Part shown: one piece after another, positions 1 through 4,237 of the stretch
Numbering within the stretch: position 1 is the first letter of the stretch
How the letters are laid out: each line of letters opens with the position of its first letter
NCBI GenBank assembly: GCA_031275955.1
Contig: JAISNZ010000088.1
Coordinates: forward strand, 1-7,039
Length of the DNA stretch: 7,039 bases
Reading direction: 5' to 3'
Source: Desulfovibrio sp.
GTDB lineage: Bacteria; Desulfobacterota; Desulfovibrionia; Desulfovibrionales; Desulfovibrionaceae
Notes under the pieces: model-generated
Databases searched by the model: none
What the model was told of the DNA's origin: nothing
Seen by the model: only the letters and a program-made list of their open reading frames with translations
Made by a program: the position numbers and the translations under genes

Positions 1-1
1 C

Positions 2-253
2 CAGGCCAAGGTGCAGGTTGAAGTCATGCAGGACGGGATTAAGGGTTACGACGCCGCTTCCCGCCAAGAGCTTGCCACCAGGGGCGACATTCAGGATGTT
101 CGCGCCGAGATTCAAAGCGCCAAGCATGAAATCCTCAAATGGGCAATTGGCGTGGCTATCGGACAAGCCACTCTGATTATAGATGCTCCAAGTAATATTA
201 TCAAAGTTGATTACGGATTCAGGGATCAAACGCTTCCGGCGATATTGACATAG
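2..253 (+). CDS. DUF1640-like coiled-coil protein, 3' end only
   Basis: The reading frame is open from the first full codon of the window to a TAG at 251-253, so this is the C-terminal part of a gene that begins upstream; a GTG at 11 has no ribosome binding site before it and is unlikely to be the start. The visible protein has a charged helical stretch (RQELATRGDIQDVRAEIQSA) followed by KHEILKWAIGVAIGQATLI. This resembles small coiled-coil proteins of the DUF1640 type, which end in an amphipathic coil and one C-terminal membrane helix. Their function in bacteria is unknown. Odd here: the membrane helix is cut short after about 15 residues and followed by a polar tail (DAPSNIIKVDYGFRDQ) encoded by DNA clearly AT-richer than the rest of the window. 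The C-terminus may have been replaced or altered. It converges on the next gene. Family assignment is from pattern recognition and is moderately sure; the abnormal tail is seen directly. Confidence 0.55.
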   Translation, partial: QAKVQVEVMQDGIKGYDAASRQELATRGDIQDVRAEIQSAKHEILKWAIGVAIGQATLIIDAPSNIIKVDYGFRDQTLPAILT

Positions 254-298
254 CGGCCTTCAAGCCCACCCCGGGGAAGAGCTTGACATGCCAATATC
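241..298. repeat. Imperfect inverted repeat between convergent genes
   Basis: GATATTGACAT (241-251) and ATGCCAATATC (288-298) form 11-bp inverted arms with one mismatch, which becomes a G-U pair in the minus-strand RNA. A nested pair, CAAGC (261-265) and GCTTG (281-285), could extend the fold. It spans the stop of the upstream plus-strand gene and ends 2 bp from the stop of the minus-strand PLP enzyme gene. That position suits a bidirectional transcription end, but no T-tract follows on either side, so a classical intrinsic terminator is not supported. Confidence 0.35.
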
Positions 299-299
299 T

Positions 300-1439
300 C
301 TACTCTCCGGCCAGGGCCTGCCGGAAATCCTCCAGAAGGTCGTCGGGAGATTCAAGCCCCACGGAAAGGCGGATAAGGCCGTCGGTCACGCCCTGGGCTC
401 TGCGTTCGGCCTCGGGCATGGCGGCGTGGGACATGGTGGCGGGATAGCTGAGGATGCTCTCCACTCCGCCCAGGCTGACGCCCACCAGGGGGAGGCGGAC
501 TCTGCGCAGGAAATTCCTGGCGCTTTCCTTGTCCGCGAGTTCAAAGCTGATCACGGCGCCGGCGCCGGAAGCCTGGGAAAAATGGATATCCCGGCCGGGA
601 TGTCGCGGCAGGCCGGGATAGTAGACCTTGCGGATCTGCGGCCAGGTGCTGAGGGTTTCGGCCAGAGTCTGGGCGCTTTTCTGGGAAGCCTCCATGCGCA
701 CGGCCAAGGTCCGCAGGCCGCGCAGGACCAGCCAGCTGTCCGAAACGCCCAGAACCGCGCCCATGGCGTTCTGGATGAAATAGATCCGTTCGGCCAGCTC
801 AGGGGTGCGGGCCACGGCCAGACCGCCCAGGACATCGCTGTGTCCGTTCAGAAACTTGGTGGCGCTGTGCAGGACAAGGTCAAAGCCTAATTCCAGGGGC
901 CGCTGCAGCCAGGGGCTGGCAAAGGTGTTGTCCGCCATGGTCATGAGATCGCGCTCCCTGGCGATGGCGACCATGGCCCGAAGATCGATGATCTTCAGCA
1001 GTGGGTTGGAGGGCGTCTCCAGAAAAAGAACCCGGGTGGCCGGAGTGACGGCCCGGCGGACGGCGTCCGGATCGGTAAAATCCACGAAGTCGTGGCCAAG
1101 CCCCCAGCGGGCGAAAATGGTGTTCAAAAGCCGGTAGGTCCCGCCGTAAACGGCCCTCGGCAGAAGGATGTGATCCCCCGGCCGGAGCAGGATAAAGGCA
1201 GCCGCAACGGCGGCGATGCCCGAAGCGAAGGCCGAGGCCCCGGCCCCTCCCTCCAGGCCGGCCACGGCCTTCTCCAGAGCCTCGCGGGTGGGATTTCCGC
1301 TCCGCGCATAGTCATAGCCCTGATGGTCCAGAACGTCCTCCTGATGGTAGGTGGACGAAAGGTATTGGGGCACGCCGCTGGCCCCGGTGTGGGGATCCCG
1401 ATCCATGCCGCCGTGAATGATGACCGTTTCTTTCCGCAT
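300..1439 (-). CDS. PLP-dependent trans-sulfuration enzyme (cystathionine gamma-synthase/lyase family)
   Basis: Complete 379-residue cytoplasmic enzyme of the Cys/Met metabolism PLP family, close to the usual 380-400 residues. Visible family marks are YARSGNPT (44-51; Tyr44 and Arg46 would contact the PLP phosphate of the neighbouring subunit), VYGGT (97-101; Tyr98 stacks on the cofactor), LETPSNP (140-146), MADNTF with Asp170 (binds the pyridine nitrogen), and HSATKFLNGHSD with Schiff-base Lys195. A late GGVESILSYPATMSH block (324-338) and RLSVGLES (357-364) bind the substrate carboxylate. The family makes or splits cystathionine or makes homocysteine from homoserine esters and sulfide; sequence alone does not settle which. 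Gly100 sits where methionine gamma-lyases usually have Cys, arguing against that activity. The ATG is set by a GGAGG site (complement of 1448-1452) 8 nt upstream. The gene is divergent from sahR-ahcY, which handles the homocysteine node, so a linked role is likely. metB, metC or mccB would all be over-specific names. Confidence 0.93.
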   Translation of the reverse strand: MRKETVIIHGGMDRDPHTGASGVPQYLSSTYHQEDVLDHQGYDYARSGNPTREALEKAVAGLEGGAGASAFASGIAAVAAAFILLRPGDHILLPRAVYGGTYRLLNTIFARWGLGHDFVDFTDPDAVRRAVTPATRVLFLETPSNPLLKIIDLRAMVAIARERDLMTMADNTFASPWLQRPLELGFDLVLHSATKFLNGHSDVLGGLAVARTPELAERIYFIQNAMGAVLGVSDSWLVLRGLRTLAVRMEASQKSAQTLAETLSTWPQIRKVYYPGLPRHPGRDIHFSQASGAGAVISFELADKESARNFLRRVRLPLVGVSLGGVESILSYPATMSHAAMPEAERRAQGVTDGLIRLSVGLESPDDLLEDFRQALAGE

Positions 1440-1527
1440 GGGAACATCCTCCGCCTGTAGAGCTTGCGACAGGCTGGGGCAGCGCCGCGCTTCCCCTTGT
1501 CAGCCGGAGGCCGGGCGCGTTTTTTTC

Positions 1528-1556
1528 TTGACGCGGGACCAGCGCGGACATACTAT
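1528..1556 (+). promoter_or_regulatory. Sigma70-type promoter of sahR-ahcY
   Basis: TTGACG (1528-1533) and TACTAT (1551-1556) are separated by exactly 17 bp. The -35 matches consensus at 5 of 6 positions and the -10 at 4 of 6. A run of seven T (1520-1526) sits just upstream and could act as an AT-rich UP-like element. Transcription would start around 1562-1564, inside the first operator-like repeat, as expected for a repressed promoter. This start point also argues that translation begins at the downstream GTG/ATG pair (1592/1595) rather than at 1568/1571, which would leave almost no leader. Confidence 0.65.
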
Positions 1557-1579
1557 ATCAAAAAATTGTGATGCAACAA
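1552..1579 (-). promoter_or_regulatory. Possible minus-strand promoter for the PLP enzyme gene
   Basis: On the minus strand TTGTTG (complement of 1574-1579) is followed after 16 bp by TATAGT (complement of 1552-1557). The -10 is good (5 of 6 consensus positions), the -35 poor (3 of 6). It would start transcription near 1545 and give a leader of roughly 105 nt. Its -10 overlaps the -10 of the plus-strand sahR promoter, and the putative SahR site at 1557-1572 fills the spacer. No better minus-strand promoter was seen between here and the start at 1439. Confidence 0.35.
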
Positions 1580-1604
1580 AATCAAGAAATTGTGATGCAA
1601 GCAA
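1557..1604. promoter_or_regulatory. Tandem 24-bp repeat with two putative SahR operators
   Basis: Two 24-bp units (1557-1580 and 1581-1604) match at 21 of 24 positions. Each begins with ATCAARAAATTGTGAT, an imperfect palindrome whose paired positions read ATCA-n-AA-nn-TT-n-TGAT (1557-1572 and 1581-1596). The sites are AT-rich in GC-rich surroundings and cover the predicted sahR transcription start. SahR is known to be a repressor that leaves its operators when SAH binds, so autoregulation is the natural reading. I did not match the site to the published SahR motif; assignment is by position, symmetry and duplication. Confidence 0.6.
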
Positions 1605-2557
1605 CCGCGTCCCCCCTGGCGGCCGCCACCCTCTCCTTCAAAGCCCTGGCCGATGAAACCCGGCTGCGTCTGTTGCACATCCTGAACCGGCATGAGCTAA
1701 ATGTCAACGAGCTGGTGTTGATCCTGGAGATGGGCCAGTCGCGCGTCTCGCGGCACCTGAAAATTCTTTCCGCCGCCGGGCTGCTCATCTGGCGCCGGGA
1801 AGGACTGCATGTCTTCTACAGCACTCCGCGCGAGGGGGGTCAGCGCGCCCTCATTGAAGCCGCTCTGCCCTTTGCGCGCGAAGATCCCCGGTTCACGGCC
1901 GACGCGGCCATGGCCGACGGCATGATCGAGGAGCGGGCGCACAAGACCCGCCAATTCTTCAACTCCATCGCGGAGGATTGGGACAAGCTCTCCCGCGAGG
2001 TACTGGGGAGCTTCGATCTGGCCGGCGCCGTGACCGGGCGCATGCCGTCCTGCCGGGTGGCGGCGGACCTGGGCTGCGGCACGGGAAACGTGCTGGCGGC
2101 CATGCTGGACAAGGCTATGACCCTCATCGGGGTTGACGGTTCGCCGCGGATGCTGGAACTGGCCCGCCGCCGCTTTGCCAACGCCGGGGAACGGGTTTCC
2201 CTGCGCATCGGGGATTTGACCCACCTTCCCCTGCGCGATGCTGAGGCGGATTTTGCCGCCATGAACATGGTTCTGCATCATGTCTCCTCCCCTCTGGAGG
2301 TCCTGCGGGAGATTCAGCGCATTCTCGCCCCCGGAGGCAGGCTGGTGCTCACGGATTTTCAACGCCATAGCGACGAGCGGATGCGCGCCGATTACGGCGA
2401 TCGCTGGCTCGGTTTCGACGCCGGGACCTTGCATGCCCACTTGGCCAAAGCCGGTTTCCGCGTCGCCTCTTCCGAAACGGCCCCTGTGGAACGCTCCCTT
2501 TCCCTGCACATCATCACGGCGGAAAAACCCGCCTCAACAGGAGATACCTATGCCTAA
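1595..2557 (+). CDS. sahR: SahR-like SAH-responsive repressor (ArsR HTH + methyltransferase domain)
   Basis: From the ATG at 1595 the protein has 320 residues. It opens with an ArsR winged helix: FKALADETRLRLLHIL (about 15-30), then NVNELVLILEMGQSRVSRHL with the recognition helix, then the wing GLLIWRREGLHVFYS (about 62-76). The second half is a class I SAM methyltransferase fold: VAADLGCGTGNVL (about 155-167), acidic loop VDGSPRML (180-187), MNMVLHHV, and ILAPGGRLVLTD (243-254). This architecture matches SahR, described in Proteobacteria including Desulfovibrio alaskensis as a repressor of SAM-cycle genes whose methyltransferase-like domain senses S-adenosylhomocysteine. Whether methyl transfer is retained cannot be told. 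The start is uncertain: GTG/ATG pairs occur at 1568/1571 and again at 1592/1595 within the 24-bp duplication. I chose 1595 because the promoter places transcription start near 1563, a weak AAGAA lies at 1584-1588, and about 14 residues before FKAL seems normal. The stop overlaps ahcY by 8 bp, implying one operon. Confidence 0.88.
   Translation: MQATASPLAAATLSFKALADETRLRLLHILNRHELNVNELVLILEMGQSRVSRHLKILSAAGLLIWRREGLHVFYSTPREGGQRALIEAALPFAREDPRFTADAAMADGMIEERAHKTRQFFNSIAEDWDKLSREVLGSFDLAGAVTGRMPSCRVAADLGCGTGNVLAAMLDKAMTLIGVDGSPRMLELARRRFANAGERVSLRIGDLTHLPLRDAEADFAAMNMVLHHVSSPLEVLREIQRILAPGGRLVLTDFQRHSDERMRADYGDRWLGFDAGTLHAHLAKAGFRVASSETAPVERSLSLHIITAEKPASTGDTYA
2539..2543 (+). promoter_or_regulatory. 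Shine-Dalgarno site fixing the ahcY start
   Basis: AGGAG, 6 nt before the ATG at 2550 and inside the last codons of sahR. It decides the start: the frame stays open far upstream, and the only start near the conserved fold (GTG at 2676) has no such site. The N-terminal tail of AhcY is therefore probably translated. Confidence 0.8.
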
Positions 2558-4097
2558 GACAGCCGCTGCCCCCAAAACCCGCGCCGCGGGAAAATCCCCC
2601 GCCGGAAGGACCGAAAAACCGGCTCCGGCCGAAAAAACCGCAAGCGCGAAGCCCCCCGCCCTCACGATCCCGGCGGTGCGGCCGCTGGATCTCGCGCTGC
2701 CTTTCCTGGTGGCGGACATCGCGCAGGCCTCCCTGGGACACAAGGAAATGCAGCTTTCCGAACGGGAAATGCCCGGCCTGATGGAGCTTCAGCGCAAATA
2801 CGGCCGGGAAAAACCCCTCAGGGGGCTGAAAATCACCGGCTCCCTGCACATGACCATCCAGACGGCCATGCTGATCAAGACCCTGCATGTCCTGGGCGCG
2901 AACATCCGCTGGGCTTCCTGCAACATCTTCTCCACTCAGGACCATGCCGCCGCCGCCGTGGCCGAAGCCGGCCTCGCCAGGGTTTTCGCCTGGAAGGGGG
3001 AAAGCCTGGAAGACTACTGGTGGTGCACGGAAATGGCCCTGACCTGGCCCGACGGGTCCGGCCCCGACCTCGTCGTGGATGACGGCGGAGACGCCACCCT
3101 CTTCATCCACAAGGGGGCGCAGGTGGAGCGCAACCCCGCCCTGCTGGAAAAAAAGCCGGACAACAGGGAAGCGGCCATCATCATGGACCGGCTGGCCGCC
3201 TCCTGGGCGGCCGACCCCCGGCGCTGGACCGCCGTGGCCTCCGCCATCAGGGGAGTGTCCGAGGAAACCACCACCGGCGTGCACCGGCTGTACCAGATGC
3301 AGAAGGACAAAACCCTGCTTTTCCCGGCCATCAACGTCAATGACGCCGTCACCAAATCCAAGTTCGACAACCTCTACGGCTGCCGGGAATCCCTGGCGGA
3401 CGGCCTCAAGCGCGCCACGGACATCATGGTGGCCGGCAAGGTCGTCGTCGTCTGCGGCTATGGCGACGTGGGCAAGGGCTGCGCCCAGTCCATGCGCGGC
3501 TTCGGGGCCAGGGTCCTGGTTACGGAAATCGATCCCATCTGCGCCTTGCAGGCGGCCATGGAAGGCTTTGAAGTCACGACCCTGGAGGACGCCCTGCCTG
3601 TTGCCGACATTTACGTCAGCGCCACGGGCAACTACCGGGTGATCACCGGCCGGCACATGCTCCAGATGAAAGACGAGGCCATCGTCTGCAACATCGGGCA
3701 CTTTGACAACGAAATTGACATGGCCTGGCTGGAAAGCACTCCGGGCTGCGTCAAAACCCCCGTCAAGCCCCAGGTGGACAAATGGCTCCTGCCCTCGGGC
3801 CGTTCTCTGGTGATCCTGGCCGAAGGCCGGCTCATCAACCTGGGCTGCGCCACGGGACACCCCAGTTTTGTCATGTCCAACAGCTTCACCAACCAGGTCC
3901 TGGCCCAACTGGAATTGGCCTCCAACAATAGCCTTGAGCCCCTGGTCTACACCCTGCCCAAGCACCTGGACGAGGAGGTGGCCCGCCTGCACCTGCCCCG
4001 CCTCGGCGCCAAGCTCACCATTCTGACCCAGGAACAGGCCGACTATATCGGCGTCAAGGTGGAAGGCCCCTATAAGCCGGATCATTACCGCTATTGA
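2550..4097 (+). CDS. ahcY: S-adenosylhomocysteine hydrolase (adenosylhomocysteinase)
   Basis: A 515-residue cytoplasmic NAD-dependent enzyme that splits S-adenosylhomocysteine reversibly into adenosine and homocysteine, relieving inhibition of methyltransferases and feeding the methionine cycle. Substrate and catalytic marks include SLHMT (His100), VVDDGGDAT (Asp178), GVSEETTTGVH (Glu239), and NDAVTKSKFDN (Lys269, Asp273). They also include NIGHFDNEID (His384). These line up with human His55, Asp131, Glu156, Lys186, Asp190 and His301. The NAD fold shows GYGDVGKG (303-310), and the C-terminus KPDHYRY reaches into the partner's NAD site. The stretch around 184-230 is the insertion typical of long bacterial forms. 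Unusual: about 40 residues rich in Ala, Pro and Lys (8 basic, 2 acidic up to residue 38) precede the conserved start at PLDLALPF; most bacterial enzymes I know lack this and are near 470-480 residues. The gene overlaps sahR by 8 bp and is presumably under SahR control. Confidence 0.97.
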   Translation: MPKTAAAPKTRAAGKSPAGRTEKPAPAEKTASAKPPALTIPAVRPLDLALPFLVADIAQASLGHKEMQLSEREMPGLMELQRKYGREKPLRGLKITGSLHMTIQTAMLIKTLHVLGANIRWASCNIFSTQDHAAAAVAEAGLARVFAWKGESLEDYWWCTEMALTWPDGSGPDLVVDDGGDATLFIHKGAQVERNPALLEKKPDNREAAIIMDRLAASWAADPRRWTAVASAIRGVSEETTTGVHRLYQMQKDKTLLFPAINVNDAVTKSKFDNLYGCRESLADGLKRATDIMVAGKVVVVCGYGDVGKGCAQSMRGFGARVLVTEIDPICALQAAMEGFEVTTLEDALPVADIYVSATGNYRVITGRHMLQMKDEAIVCNIGHFDNEIDMAWLESTPGCVKTPVKPQVDKWLLPSGRSLVILAEGRLINLGCATGHPSFVMSNSFTNQVLAQLELASNNSLEPLVYTLPKHLDEEVARLHLPRLGAKLTILTQEQADYIGVKVEGPYKPDHYRY

Positions 4098-4100
4098 CAA

Positions 4101-4210
4101 GAGGCCGAAGGGGCCCGCCCCCTCAAACTCCCCCGGCAGGGGCGTCATTGCGCCCTCATGCGGGGGTCCGGGGGGCATCATGCCCCCCGGCGGGGTTCGG
4201 GGCGGAGCCT
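4101..4210. repeat. GC-rich multi-hairpin intergenic repeat
   Basis: This stretch between ahcY and the large membrane protein gene is almost all G and C and full of inverted repeats. The strongest is a perfect palindrome at 4168-4190, with arms CCGGGGGGCAT and ATGCCCCCCGG around one base. A weaker hairpin is GGGCG (4140-4144) with CGCCC (4151-4155). Positions 4124-4145 match the reverse complement of 7018-7039 at 21 of 22 bases, core CTCCCCCRGCAGGGGCGT. This identifies a dispersed repeat of REP-like kind rather than a unique terminator. There is no T-tract. It may still end or attenuate ahcY transcription. Confidence 0.6.
4168..4190. terminator. Perfect GC hairpin downstream of ahcY, terminator-like
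   Basis: Eleven-base arms (4168-4178 and 4180-4190) are perfectly complementary around a single C, giving an RNA stem of about 9 G-C-rich pairs after loop formation. It begins about 70 nt after the ahcY stop and 48 nt before the next gene's start. Without a U-tract, intrinsic termination is uncertain; Rho-dependent ending or protection of the ahcY mRNA 3' end are alternatives. Confidence 0.35.
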
Positions 4211-4237
4211 TGATGCCTCAGATCAGAGGAGACCCGC

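Noticed and set aside
288..890. Plus-strand open frame (200 codons) opposite the PLP enzyme
   Set aside because: Gly/His/Ala-rich translation with no family resemblance, fully covered by the conserved minus-strand enzyme.
1484..1526. Possible plus-strand intrinsic terminator before the seven-T run at 1520-1526
   Set aside because: The stem is weak (about five outer pairs and a 4-bp CCGG inner pair) and no plus-strand gene lies upstream to terminate; the T-run is better explained as AT-rich DNA next to the sahR -35.
1568..1594. sahR start at GTG 1568 or ATG 1571
   Set aside because: Not excluded, but the predicted transcription start near 1563 would leave almost no leader and no ribosome site; the repeated GTG/ATG at 1592/1595 is preferred.
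1557..1604. Start of CRISPR-like or iteron array
   Set aside because: Only two units, directly adjacent with no spacers, and located at a promoter and gene start; an operator duplication fits better.
2440..2549. SAH riboswitch upstream of ahcY
   Set aside because: The sequence before ahcY is sahR coding sequence with a normal ribosome site, and regulation is explained by SahR; no riboswitch-like conserved fold was recognised.
2280..2549. Upstream extension of the ahcY frame by 90 codons
   Set aside because: The frame is open but overlaps conserved methyltransferase-domain codons of sahR; the AGGAG site places the start at 2550.
2514..4181. Long minus-strand open frame (555 codons) opposite ahcY
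   Set aside because: It mirrors the strongly conserved ahcY coding strand in high-GC DNA, has biased Gly/His/Gln/Val composition and no recognisable domain; shadow frame.
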